Shown in pieces: positions 36,648-45,516 of a DNA stretch of 64,000 nucleotides (position 1 is its first letter; every line of letters begins with the position of its first letter). The position numbers and the translations under genes are program-made. Source of the DNA: Novosphingobium sp. RL4 (GTDB taxonomy: Bacteria > Pseudomonadota > Alphaproteobacteria > Sphingomonadales > Sphingomonadaceae); contig NZ_CP141944.1 of assembly GCF_035658495.1 (NCBI RefSeq), forward strand, positions 248,001 to 312,000. Direction: 5' to 3'. The notes under the pieces were generated by a model that was not told the DNA's origin, did no database searches, and saw nothing but the letters and a program-made list of their open reading frames with translations.

Positions 36648-37094
36648 TTACTCGGCCGCGACGATCACTTCCGCGTCGCTGATCCGGTTAGGCAGCTGCG
36701 CGATGGCAGGCGGCATCTGGCCGCCGTTGGGGCTGAGGCGCCCTTCGAGCCGCGCGCCCTGTTCGATGGTCAGGGCATCATAGGCGACATCGCCGATGAT
36801 CTGCGCGCTTTTGAGGATCACCACTTCGCGGGCGGCGATGGTTCCGCGCACGGTTCCGGCGATGCGGACCGTTTCGGCGCTGATGCCACCGGCGATCTCG
36901 CTATCCTCGCCCTGGATGAGGGCTTTGCAGGAGATGTCGCCGATCACGCGGCCGTCGACGTGGAGGTCGGCGGAAGCCTCGATATTGCCGGTGAGGGTGA
37001 TGTCGTTCCCGAGCATCGAGAAGCCCGATGCCGAGCCGTTGCGGGTGCTGGTGAAAGTCTTGGCCATGATGTTATCGGGCTTCTTGCTGAACAT
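36648..37094 (-). CDS. Bactofilin
   Basis: Cytoskeletal polymer-forming protein (PF04519), about 148 aa. The beta-helix region of short hydrophobic repeats runs from NDITLTGNIEASADLHVDG through GTVRGTIAAREVVI to SAQIIGDVAYDALTIEQGARLEG. The ATG at 37094 (MFSKKPDN) overlaps the 3' end of the M23 peptidase gene; ATG 37067 (MAKTF) is an alternative. Pairing of a bactofilin with an M23 endopeptidase is a known cell-shape module, seen also in Caulobacter and Helicobacter. Confidence 0.9.
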   Translation of the reverse strand: MFSKKPDNIMAKTFTSTRNGSASGFSMLGNDITLTGNIEASADLHVDGRVIGDISCKALIQGEDSEIAGGISAETVRIAGTVRGTIAAREVVILKSAQIIGDVAYDALTIEQGARLEGRLSPNGGQMPPAIAQLPNRISDAEVIVAAE

Positions 37095-38214
37095 TGCGGG
37101 CGGCCTCGAGGAAGGGGCGTGGATTGACCGGACGCTCATTGACGCGCACTTCGAAGTGAAGATGCGGGCCGGTCGAACGGCCGGTGCTGCCCATTGCGGC
37201 GATACGTGCGCCGCCTTCCACTTCCTGCCCGGCGCGAACGCCGAAACCGGAAAGGTGGCCGTAGCGGGTCATCAGGCCATTCCCATGGCTGATTTCGATG
37301 CAGTTGCCGTAGCCCTGGCGCTGGCCCACGAAGGTGACCTTGCCCTTGGCGGCTGCATAGATCGGGGAGCCCATCGGGCCGGGGAAATCGAGCCCGGCAT
37401 GGAATGCGGCGCCGCCGGTGAAGGGGTCTGAACGGTAGCCATAGCTCGACGACACATAGGCGACGTGGGCCGGGCTGACCTGCGGGATCGAGGCGAGGCC
37501 GTTTTCCAGCGCATCCATGCGCGCAAGGCTGAGGCCGAGGCGCTGGAAGCGGGGATCGAGCGAGCCGTTCGCCGAAGTGGCGAGGCGTTCGAGCGGGCCG
37601 CCTTCGGCAACCTTGGAGCGGACGCCGGCAATCATCGTGCGGGGATTCAGGCCAAGCTTGCGGATGGCATCCGAAGCAGCGGTCGCGCGGCGGTCTGCGT
37701 AGCGGGTCAGGCGTTCGACGAAGGCGAGCTGTTCCGCCTCGATGCCGGCGAGCCTGCCGGCTTCGGGAAGCGCGGCGCTGACTTTACGCACCGTCTCGGC
37801 GGCCTCTGCCGAACTGTCGGTCACGGTTTCGCCGGCCTGCCGGTCTTCCGGCAGTTCGCCGATATGGGCATCGACCATCTTCTCGATGAACTGCTGGCGG
37901 CGGGCGAGATCGGCGACGGTGCCGTTCAGATCGTCACGATACTGCTGGACGCGGCTTTCGGCGGTGGCCACCTTGGCTTCGCGGTTTACCAGGGCTGCAT
38001 GTTCGCTGGTCGCCGAAAACTGCGAGAAGGCGACCGCGCCCATCGAAACGCACCACGCACCGAGCAGCGAGACGACAACGCCGACGGCGGCCTTCTGCAT
38101 GCCGGAAGAGATGCGAATGAAGCGGACCTGCCCCTGCGATCGCATGATGAGTTCGCGATCCGGGAATGCCGCCCTGAGGCGCGTGCGAAGCGCCCCGGCA
38201 GATGTGAATTTCAA
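37072..38214 (-). CDS. M23-family peptidoglycan endopeptidase
   Basis: Membrane-anchored LytM-type protein, 380 aa. One transmembrane helix (about residues 40-65) is followed by a coiled-coil-like stretch (about 75-190), then the M23 domain with zinc ligands in HAGLDF (about residue 295) and HLHFEV (about 353). It is expected to cut or regulate cutting of peptide cross-links in the periplasm. The start is TTG 38214; ATG 38145 would lose a stretch (RLRAAFPDRELIMRSQGQ) that appears conserved in relatives. It is cotranscribed with the overlapping bactofilin gene. Confidence 0.9.
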   Translation of the reverse strand: MKFTSAGALRTRLRAAFPDRELIMRSQGQVRFIRISSGMQKAAVGVVVSLLGAWCVSMGAVAFSQFSATSEHAALVNREAKVATAESRVQQYRDDLNGTVADLARRQQFIEKMVDAHIGELPEDRQAGETVTDSSAEAAETVRKVSAALPEAGRLAGIEAEQLAFVERLTRYADRRATAASDAIRKLGLNPRTMIAGVRSKVAEGGPLERLATSANGSLDPRFQRLGLSLARMDALENGLASIPQVSPAHVAYVSSSYGYRSDPFTGGAAFHAGLDFPGPMGSPIYAAAKGKVTFVGQRQGYGNCIEISHGNGLMTRYGHLSGFGVRAGQEVEGGARIAAMGSTGRSTGPHLHFEVRVNERPVNPRPFLEAARNVQQEAR

Positions 38215-38505
38215 AACGACCCCGCTTAAATTCTGGCTTTTCGCCCCGGCGGCGAGCTAGCAGGAGCGGGGAACTAAGGCGAATCGACTGATCGTAATCC
38301 CTTGCGGAATCCGGCTGAAGCGAAGTCTGTGTGCGATGAATCGAGGGAACCGTTTCAGGAACAGGACGAGCGGTTCATCGCGATGAAAGGGTGATTCGCC
38401 GAAAAACGTCGGTTTGAAAAGCACTTGCGCCCGTTTTTGCCGCATTCTTTTTCAGCTTGCCCCGATCGGTGACTCGTCGGCGCATCGGTGCTAGTTCCCC
38501 TTGCC

Positions 38506-39807
38506 ATGAACCTGCAGACGAACCTTGCCGACGACGTTCGGCCTGAGAACGGCGACGAAACGCCCGAGGCCCTCGTTGCCCGTATCGCCGCCGCCGGCCG
38601 CGCCGCACAGCGCGTTCTTGCACAGCTGTCGGATGCGCAGAAAGCCGGGGCGCTGCGCGCCGCCGCCAATGCCCTGCGGGCCGCCGAACCGGCAATCCTC
38701 GCCGCCAATGCCCGGGATGTCGCAGCCGGTGAGGCGAAGGGCCTGACAGGCGCCATGCTCGATCGGCTGAGGCTGGATCCCGCGCGCCTCGCCGGGATTG
38801 CCGATGCCGTGGAACAAGTGGCGAGCCTGCCCGATCCCGTGGGCGAAGTGATTTCCGAAAGCGAGCGGCCCAACGGCCTCAAGCTCTCGCGCGTGCGCAT
38901 CCCCATCGGTCTGATCGGCATCATCTACGAAAGCCGTCCCAACGTCACCGCGGATGCCGCCGCGCTCTGCCTGCGTTCCGGCAATGCGGTACTGCTTCGC
39001 GGCGGCAGCGAGGCGCTCCATTCGAACCGTGCGATCCTTGCGGCAATGACTTCGGGGCTGGAAGAGGCAGGCGTTCCCGCCGCTGCCGTCCAGCTCGTGC
39101 CGTCGCAGGATCGCGCCGTGGTCGGCGCCATGCTGACGGCTGCCGGGCTGATCGACATGATCGTGCCGCGCGGCGGCAAGGGCCTCGTGGCGCGCGTCCA
39201 GGCCGATGCGCGCGTTCCTGTGCTCGCGCACCTCGATGGCATCTGCCACACTTATGTCCATGCTTCCGCCGATCCCGAAATGGCGCGTGGAATCGCGGTC
39301 AACGCGAAGCTGCGCCGCACCGGCATCTGCGGTTCGATGGAGACTCTCCTGCTCGACACCCAGTTCCCGGCCTCCGCCGAGGTGGTCGAGGCACTGGCCG
39401 ATGCCGGTTGCGAACTGCGCGGAGATGCACGGGCGCAGGCTCTGGACTCCCGCGTTCTGCCCGCCAGCGACGAGGACTGGGACACCGAATATCTCGACGC
39501 CGTGCTCTCGATTGCGGTGGTAGACGGACTCGATGCCGCGATGGAGCATATCGCCATCCATTCATCGCACCACACCGATGCGATCGTCGCTGCCGACCCC
39601 GCCGCCGCCGAGCGCTTCCTTGCCGAAGTCGACAGCGCCATCGTCATGGTCAACGCCTCCAGCCAGTTCGCCGATGGCGGCGAATTCGGCCTTGGCGCGG
39701 AAATCGGGATCGCCACCGGCCGCCTGCACGCTCGCGGCCCTGTCGCGCTGGAAGGGTTGACCACCTACAAGTGGCTGGTGCGCGGCACCGGGCAGGAACG
39801 ACCCTGA
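38506..39807 (+). CDS. proA: Gamma-glutamyl phosphate reductase
   Basis: Second enzyme of proline synthesis, reducing glutamyl-5-phosphate with NADPH. 433 aa. Motifs include GLIGIIYESRPNVTADA, CLRSGNAVLLRGGSEA, VPRGGKGLVA and the catalytic cysteine in RRTGICGSMETLL. Start ATG 38506; the 290 bases before it hold the divergent promoters for the M23 gene and this one. The 3' end overlaps the start of nadD. Confidence 0.96.
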   Translation: MNLQTNLADDVRPENGDETPEALVARIAAAGRAAQRVLAQLSDAQKAGALRAAANALRAAEPAILAANARDVAAGEAKGLTGAMLDRLRLDPARLAGIADAVEQVASLPDPVGEVISESERPNGLKLSRVRIPIGLIGIIYESRPNVTADAAALCLRSGNAVLLRGGSEALHSNRAILAAMTSGLEEAGVPAAAVQLVPSQDRAVVGAMLTAAGLIDMIVPRGGKGLVARVQADARVPVLAHLDGICHTYVHASADPEMARGIAVNAKLRRTGICGSMETLLLDTQFPASAEVVEALADAGCELRGDARAQALDSRVLPASDEDWDTEYLDAVLSIAVVDGLDAAMEHIAIHSSHHTDAIVAADPAAAERFLAEVDSAIVMVNASSQFADGGEFGLGAEIGIATGRLHARGPVALEGLTTYKWLVRGTGQERP

Positions 39808-40520
39808 CAGCGAGAACCACGATCCGTAGCGGTCCTGTTACCGGGCTGCTCGGCGGCAGCTTCAACCCGGCTCACGGCGGGCACCGGCGCATCAGTCTCT
39901 TCGCGGCAGAGGCGCTGGGACTCGACGAGGTGTGGTGGATGGTCTCGCCCGGCAATCCGCTCAAGCCCCGGGCGGGGATGGCGCCGGTTGCCGCCAGGGT
40001 CGAATCGGCCCGGCGTCAGGCCCGTCGCTCACGCATCCGCGTGACCGCGATCGAGCGGGAACTCGGCACGCGCTACACCGTGGATACGCTCAGAAAGCTG
40101 GTCCGGCGCTACCCGAAACGGCGGTTCGTGTGGCTGATGGGGGCCGACAATCTGGCCCAGTTCCACCAGTGGAAGAACTGGCGCGGCATCGCCAGACTCA
40201 TGCCGATTGCGGTTATCGCCCGTCCGGGGTATGATGCCGACGCTTTCGCGAGCCCCGCGATGGCCTGGTTGGGAAGATTCCGGAGGTCCCAGTCCAGTCT
40301 TCGTGGTCCGGAAAGGTGGAGCGCCCCCGCGCTGGTGACATTGCGATTCGACCCCGATACGCGGTCGGCCACGGCTATTCGCCAGGCTGATCCGGACTGG
40401 GCCCGCAAGCTTTCAAGGGAGCTTTCGCAGGCCGGTTCCAGTCGCGCCGGATCGTGCAGAGAAACCCTATCGCGCAGGGACAACGTAACGCACCGCCCGA
40501 TACCCGGAGATGCAGCGTGA
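39771..40520 (+). CDS. nadD: Nicotinate-nucleotide adenylyltransferase
   Basis: NAD synthesis enzyme joining ATP and nicotinate mononucleotide. The nucleotide-binding motif is GLLGGSFNPAHGGH; MVSPGNPLK, WLMGADNLAQFHQWKNW and the C-terminal TRSATAIRQ (for the usual SST.IR) follow. No ATG lies in the right place. GTG 39771 would overlap proA by 37 bases; CTG 39804 is the next codon that could serve. The product is 249 aa from GTG, longer than usual because of a tail of about 35 residues. Confidence 0.88.
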   Translation: MAGARHRAGTTLTARTTIRSGPVTGLLGGSFNPAHGGHRRISLFAAEALGLDEVWWMVSPGNPLKPRAGMAPVAARVESARRQARRSRIRVTAIERELGTRYTVDTLRKLVRRYPKRRFVWLMGADNLAQFHQWKNWRGIARLMPIAVIARPGYDADAFASPAMAWLGRFRRSQSSLRGPERWSAPALVTLRFDPDTRSATAIRQADPDWARKLSRELSQAGSSRAGSCRETLSRRDNVTHRPIPGDAA

Positions 40521-40634
40521 GCAGGCGTCAGGCCTCTCCTACGCATGCCCGGAATTCCAAAGATCAGATCGAACGTGGCAGGACGACATTCGCCCTGCCC
40601 GGTCGGTCGCTGAAAGGAGCAGACCCTACTTAAG

Positions 40635-41033
40635 ATGCCACAGGCACAGATACAGCCGGCTTCAACCGGCGCAACGCCCCCGGCCATGGTCGAATCAGAC
40701 GATCCGCAATTGGCCCTCGTCCTGCAGTCCCTGGATGACGACCAGGCGCAGGACATCGTGACCATCGACCTCGCCGGCAAGTCGACGATCGCCGAATTCA
40801 TGGTGATCGCGTCCGGCCGTTCGACCCGCCAGGTCGCAGCCATGGCGCAGAAGCTTGCCGAGCGCCTCAAACATGGCGGCTTCGGTCTTTCCCGTATCGA
40901 AGGCCTGCCGGCGGCAGACTGGGTACTGGTCGATGCAGGCGGCGTGATCGTCCACCTCTTCCGTCCGGAAGTGCGCAGCTTCTACAATCTGGAACGGATG
41001 TGGGGCTTCGACGGGCCGTCCGGCGCGGCCTGA
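40635..41033 (+). CDS. rsfS: Ribosomal silencing factor RsfS
   Basis: Binds ribosomal protein L14 on the large subunit and blocks joining with the small subunit under starvation. 132 aa; the Iojap/RsfS core runs from residue about 25: LDDDQAQDIVTIDLAGKS, ADFMVIASG-like AEFMVIASGRSTRQV, WVLVDAGGVIVHLF and YNLERMWG. ATG 40635 is the start. It follows nadD, as in many bacteria, and precedes rlmH. Confidence 0.95.
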   Translation: MPQAQIQPASTGATPPAMVESDDPQLALVLQSLDDDQAQDIVTIDLAGKSTIAEFMVIASGRSTRQVAAMAQKLAERLKHGGFGLSRIEGLPAADWVLVDAGGVIVHLFRPEVRSFYNLERMWGFDGPSGAA

Positions 41034-41193
41034 TACCGCGACCGGCACACGGTTGAGAGGATGACCCGGCCGCGGATGTGGCCGGGCCCTGACAAGAACC
41101 GGGATGCGCTGGGCGCATCGCCGGCTTCCCTGCGCCGTCTCGTCGGTCCCCAGAACCTGGCCATCCCTGACAGGGCGGCTGCAGAGGGCGTCC

Positions 41194-41619
41194 ATGCTTC
41201 TCCACATCATCGCCCGCGGCAAGATCGCCCGCTCGCCCGAGGCAGAGCTGCTCGATCGCTATGCCAAGCGCCTCACCTGGCCCTTCAAGCATAGCGAACT
41301 GCCGGACACGGGTGGAAAAGTGCCGCCTCCGGTCCACACCCCATTCCGGGAAGTGCTGCTCGACGAACGCGGCAAGGCCATGAGTTCCGAGGAATTCGCA
41401 GCCCTGCTCGGCCGCTGGCGCGACGAGGGCGTGCGGGAATGCCGTTTTCTCATCGGCGCCGCTGACGGCCATGGCGACGCGGCCCGCGCCCAGGCCGACC
41501 ATCTTCTCTGCTTCGGCAAGATGACCTGGCCGCATATGCTGGCCCGTGCCATGCTGGCCGAACAGCTCTGGCGCGCCACCGCGATCCTTTCAGGCCACCC
41601 CTACCACCGCTCGGGCTGA
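41194..41619 (+). CDS. rlmH: 23S rRNA (pseudouridine1915-N3)-methyltransferase
   Basis: SPOUT-class enzyme methylating position 1915 of 23S rRNA on the 70S ribosome. 141 aa. The SAM-binding knot has LLDERGKAMSSEEFA, FLIGAADGHG and the conserved C-terminal HMLARAMLAEQLWRATAILSGHPYHR. The start ATG 41194 is preferred over an upstream in-frame ATG at 41104. rsfS-rlmH is a common gene pair. The gap 41034-41193 holds a GC-rich hairpin but no clear terminator. Confidence 0.95.
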   Translation: MLLHIIARGKIARSPEAELLDRYAKRLTWPFKHSELPDTGGKVPPPVHTPFREVLLDERGKAMSSEEFAALLGRWRDEGVRECRFLIGAADGHGDAARAQADHLLCFGKMTWPHMLARAMLAEQLWRATAILSGHPYHRSG

Positions 41620-41629
41620 GCCGCTTTCG

Positions 41630-43978
41630 TCAGCTGGTGAACAGTGCCTTGCGGATCACCGCATGGACGCCGTAATTGCCGTTCACGATCTGCGAAACAC
41701 CGAAATCCACGCCCACCGAAAGCAGCGAGATCGCCTCGTCTTCGGTCAGCTGCTTGGCCGTCATCAGGAAGCGGCGCGCCTTGCGGAATGCATCGCGCAT
41801 GGCGGCATCGATCGATGACTGCTTGTAGACCTCGCTCTGCGCGTCCTCGCCCAGCTCCTTCAGGTAGTTGGGATGACTGAAGCCCATGATGACCCATTCG
41901 GTCTCGGTCTCGATCAGCGGATAATCGACATCCTTGAGCTGCTCCATCAGCCCGGCCGCCTTGTGGTGGACGATCTGGACAAGGCCGGTCATCGAGCATT
42001 CGATGGCCGTGCCGCATAGCTCGCTGTCCCCCTGCGAGGCATGGGGATCGCCCAGCGAGAGCAAAGCACCGGGCACCTGCACCGGCAGGAATACGCGCGC
42101 GCCAGGCCCAGTGCGCCAATTGTCCAGATTGCCGCCGAAACTGGCAGGCGGAACCGAATCGACGAGGCCATTGTAGGCCGGTGCCACCGCGATCACGCCG
42201 AAATGCGGACGGATCGGAATCTCCACGTTGCGCAGGATGTCGTAATTGCGCTCGATGGTGTCGGGGTCGACCGGCACGCCCGGATAGTCGTAGCGTGCAT
42301 GAGTGACGCCCGAGGGATCGACCTGTGGTGTCCAGCGATAGGAATAGACCGCGTGCGCCGTGGGCAGGCGCCCGCCTGCTGCTTCGACCTCGTAGATGGT
42401 CACGACCTCGCGCATCTTGGGCTCGGTAAGCAGGTCGTTGTAGTGGAAGCCCCAGTAAGTAGCCGCATTGGAGCCGAAGCATTTGCCGGCAAAACGCGGA
42501 TTGCCGCTTGGCCTGGGCTTGAGATCGAGGATCCGCACTTCGACAAGATCGCCCGGCATCGCGCCTTCGATGTGGATCGGGCCTGTGCAGATATGCACGC
42601 CGAAGCCTTCGCCCGGCCCCCGGCCGAAGGCGCTGGCATCCATCGGCCCCGCTCCGCGCCGCTCCACGGCCTTGCCCGTCTCATCCCAGCGGTAGACACT
42701 TTCCACGCCCGTATCGCCTTCGACCATGCGTTCGTGATCGTCGTTGGCGTGATGAGTCAGGGCCTCGATCGTCACGAAATCCCCCGAACGGACGTGAAGC
42801 GCGGGCTTCAGGTCCTTGCTGAGGTAGCCCCAGTGGATCGTTTCGGGCGTGGCAGGCAGGTGGTGGTGGCGCGAGATGCCGGTATCGCCCAGCAACGCCG
42901 GGCCCATCGGCGCTTCCAGCCGGTCGGCCTGCTCCTCTCCTTCAGGCGATAGCTCAGATTCGGCCTCTGCCTCTACCGCTTCGGGCTTGGCGCGCTCCTT
43001 GCGCCCCGGACGGCCGCGGCGCAGCAGCTCGACCGCCTCCTGTTCCTGCGGCGGCGCCTTGCGGTATTCGCGCGGGGATATGCCGTACTGCTCGCGAAAA
43101 GCGCGGCTGAACGAGGCGCTGTCGTTGAAGCCCCATTCGAACAGGATGTCGGAGATTGACTTCTGGACATGCAGCGGGCTGCGCAAGTCGAGACGGCAGC
43201 GTTCGAGCCGGCGCACCTTCACGTAATGGCCGAAACTGTCGTTGATCGATTCGAACAGCTTCTGAAGGTAGCGCGGCGATATGCCATGCTCGGCGGCGAC
43301 CTGCTGATAGCTGAGATCGGGATCGGACAGGCGAATCTCGATGGTCTGGAAGATGCGTTCCAGCAAGGCGGCGCGCATGCCCGCCGCGCCGCCCATCGCC
43401 TTGGCCGGCGCGTTGTCCAGCAGGCTGGTGACGAGGAATTCGGGAAAGGCCAGTTCGACCGGGCGGGCCTGATCGGTGGTGATGTCCGAGATCGTATCCG
43501 CCAGCGAGCGCAACATGCCGGAGAACACGCGCGCGGTTCCGCTTTCCGTGGCGATCTTGCGGGGCGGGCCGCTGATCGGGGTCTTGAGGCGAGCGCTGAG
43601 TTCGCTGTGGGGAACCTGCACGATCAGGCTGCGGTTATCGCCCGAGAACGTCAGGTTGACCGGGCTGTCACCGCGTCCGCAGATCATCTCCCCATCGGAA
43701 AGTCGCAGTTCCTGGCTGGAATCGCGCACGATCGCGCTGCCGTCCAGCACCATCGCCAGCCAGTAGGTGGCGGGCTGGTCGCGGAAGTCTATGGTCCAGG
43801 ACTGGGGCGTGCCGGTAACGCGGATGAAGTCGATACCGGTGCTGGCGCGAAACTGGATAAGCTCGCCGTAAAGCGTGGCGTCATCCGCATCGTCGAGCGT
43901 GATCGACAGCCGCTTGAGCGCAAAACGCCAGGCGTCGCGCCGCTGCTCCTTGGGGTAGACATTCGTCGTAATGCGCAA
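41630..43978 (-). CDS. Fusion of an AraC-type regulator with an acetamidase/formamidase
   Basis: One uninterrupted 782-aa frame. Residues about 10-190 resemble the AraC_binding_2 sensing domain; residues about 205-307 are a full AraC helix-turn-helix pair (LSYQQVAAEHGISPRYLQKLF, then FNDSASFSRAFREQYGISPREYR). A charged, probably disordered linker covers about 308-358. Residues about 370-782 are an FmdA/AmdA-type amidase (CTGPIHIEGAMPGDLVEV, GDPHASQGDSELCGTAIE, AVIRKALF). The TTG start is supported by AAGGTGG eight bases before it. It is the last gene of a leftward catabolic operon. It could regulate the operon in response to an amide that it also hydrolyses. Confidence 0.88.
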   Translation of the reverse strand: MRITTNVYPKEQRRDAWRFALKRLSITLDDADDATLYGELIQFRASTGIDFIRVTGTPQSWTIDFRDQPATYWLAMVLDGSAIVRDSSQELRLSDGEMICGRGDSPVNLTFSGDNRSLIVQVPHSELSARLKTPISGPPRKIATESGTARVFSGMLRSLADTISDITTDQARPVELAFPEFLVTSLLDNAPAKAMGGAAGMRAALLERIFQTIEIRLSDPDLSYQQVAAEHGISPRYLQKLFESINDSFGHYVKVRRLERCRLDLRSPLHVQKSISDILFEWGFNDSASFSRAFREQYGISPREYRKAPPQEQEAVELLRRGRPGRKERAKPEAVEAEAESELSPEGEEQADRLEAPMGPALLGDTGISRHHHLPATPETIHWGYLSKDLKPALHVRSGDFVTIEALTHHANDDHERMVEGDTGVESVYRWDETGKAVERRGAGPMDASAFGRGPGEGFGVHICTGPIHIEGAMPGDLVEVRILDLKPRPSGNPRFAGKCFGSNAATYWGFHYNDLLTEPKMREVVTIYEVEAAGGRLPTAHAVYSYRWTPQVDPSGVTHARYDYPGVPVDPDTIERNYDILRNVEIPIRPHFGVIAVAPAYNGLVDSVPPASFGGNLDNWRTGPGARVFLPVQVPGALLSLGDPHASQGDSELCGTAIECSMTGLVQIVHHKAAGLMEQLKDVDYPLIETETEWVIMGFSHPNYLKELGEDAQSEVYKQSSIDAAMRDAFRKARRFLMTAKQLTEDEAISLLSVGVDFGVSQIVNGNYGVHAVIRKALFTS

Positions 43979-44101
43979 GCGGAAACCACCTTGAAGCGGG
44001 TGGCACCCTTCCCGGATCGGGCGACCAGTTTAACTAACTTTGGCGACCTTTATGACGAAGGTCTATCGGCCCGATTGACTGTCGGCAAGGGTGCGAACGA
44101 C

Positions 44102-45487
44102 CTATTCGAAAGGCGTCTCGTTGCCGTACACGCTGGTCCCCGCGCATGTCTGCGGCGCCTCGCCCCGGCCGCAGACGGCAAGCATCGTCAATGCGTAGAC
44201 AAGCGCGCTCGAAGCCATGTCTTCCGGCGTCGGGCGCCAACGCGGCATGCCGGTGGTAACGGCCGGAACGCGGTGCATGTTGAAGACATTGTGATCGCGC
44301 CACATGCTGGAGAACACCGGATGGGCAGGCTCCACCACCGTCCCCCGCGCCAGCCGCGTGGCCGCATCGACAGCGCCCGCCAACGGGGCGACTTCTGAAG
44401 GACGCGCCTCGAAACCATGGCGAACCACCATCGGCTCCACATCGAAGCCTTCCACGTCCACGCCGCGCATGGCCTCCATGATGCCGTGGTAGGCATCGGC
44501 CGCCTTCTGGCGCGGGTTCAGCGAAACGTCGATGTAAAGCGCGCAGACTTCGGTTCCGGCGCCGAAGTCTATCGGCATGCCCCCGCGTACCGAGGCGATC
44601 TGCACCTTGGGATGGATCGCACCGCTGGCAGTTTCCATGACAGAATCGGCCTCGAATTTCAGGCCCCAGGCGTGCAGGGCCTCTATCACCGGGCCCAGCC
44701 GGTAGATCGGATTGGGATGGCGGCGCGGATCGGCGGGTGCATCCAGGATCGGCGAGAACACGCCCCGCCCGAAAATCCGCACCCGGTAGAGCGCATAGCC
44801 GCAGCCCTGCCAGGTCAGCCCGAAGTCGGTGCCCTCCGCCGCGATGGCATAGTCCGGCGCGACACCGCCGTGGTGGAACAGGTAATGCGCGCCGATGTCC
44901 TTGCCGTTCCAGCCGATGCCGGCGAATTCCTCGATCGGCTCGGGACCGATCTCTCCCGGACAGGCGGTGAGCCAGGTCTTGCCGGACAGGCCTATGCCGG
45001 CCTTCTTCAGCGCCTTGGCGGCGATCAGGAAGCAGGACATCGGGCCGCGGTCGTTGCTGATCGGGTAGCCGCGCAGACGGCCTTCCTCGTCCAGCCAGCA
45101 CTGGGTCCATTCGGGATCGGCCAATGTGGAATCGCGATAGCGGAACTTGTCGTGCTCGCTCATGCCGCTCGGGCTCTCGGTATCGAGATGTGCGGTGAAC
45201 AGCAGGTTCGCCCCCCGACCCGTCCCGCCGTATTCGCCGATCACATTGGGCCGCTCCGGCGTTGCGCCGACCTTGCGGGGGTTGAAGCCCTCCTTCGCCA
45301 TCCAGCCATGGACGAACTCGGCCGCCGCCAGTTCCTCGCGCGAGCGGCTGGGAATGTTACCCAGGGTCAGGGCGAGCTCCACCAGTTCGTCGGTGTCGAT
45401 GGCTGCGGCGATGGCGGCGCGCTCTTCCTCCGATACGGCATAAGGCGCCTTGGCGGGGTCGGCGAAGGTGGAAACGGGATCGGGCAT
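44102..45487 (-). CDS. M20-family metallopeptidase/amidohydrolase
   Basis: A 461-aa enzyme of the M20 family. The metal site has LLFTAHLDTESPS, SNDRGPMSCFLIAA, and CPGEIGPEP with the general-base Glu; EGTDFG and the C-terminal HNVFNMHRVPAVT complete it. Members hydrolyse amino-acid amides, N-carbamoyl compounds or short peptides. ATG 45487 is preferred; an in-frame TTG lies at 45496. Its operon neighbours are the MFS transporter (29 bases upstream) and the AraC-amidase fusion (123 bases downstream). Substrate unknown. Confidence 0.88.
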   Translation of the reverse strand: MPDPVSTFADPAKAPYAVSEEERAAIAAAIDTDELVELALTLGNIPSRSREELAAAEFVHGWMAKEGFNPRKVGATPERPNVIGEYGGTGRGANLLFTAHLDTESPSGMSEHDKFRYRDSTLADPEWTQCWLDEEGRLRGYPISNDRGPMSCFLIAAKALKKAGIGLSGKTWLTACPGEIGPEPIEEFAGIGWNGKDIGAHYLFHHGGVAPDYAIAAEGTDFGLTWQGCGYALYRVRIFGRGVFSPILDAPADPRRHPNPIYRLGPVIEALHAWGLKFEADSVMETASGAIHPKVQIASVRGGMPIDFGAGTEVCALYIDVSLNPRQKAADAYHGIMEAMRGVDVEGFDVEPMVVRHGFEARPSEVAPLAGAVDAATRLARGTVVEPAHPVFSSMWRDHNVFNMHRVPAVTTGMPRWRPTPEDMASSALVYALTMLAVCGRGEAPQTCAGTSVYGNETPFE

Positions 45488-45516
45488 GTCGGCCAAGGGA
45501 TGGGCTCCGTGAAAAA

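Noticed and set aside
41070..41100. GC-rich hairpin between rsfS and rlmH as a terminator
   Set aside because: The stem is imperfect and no U tract follows; the genes are commonly cotranscribed.
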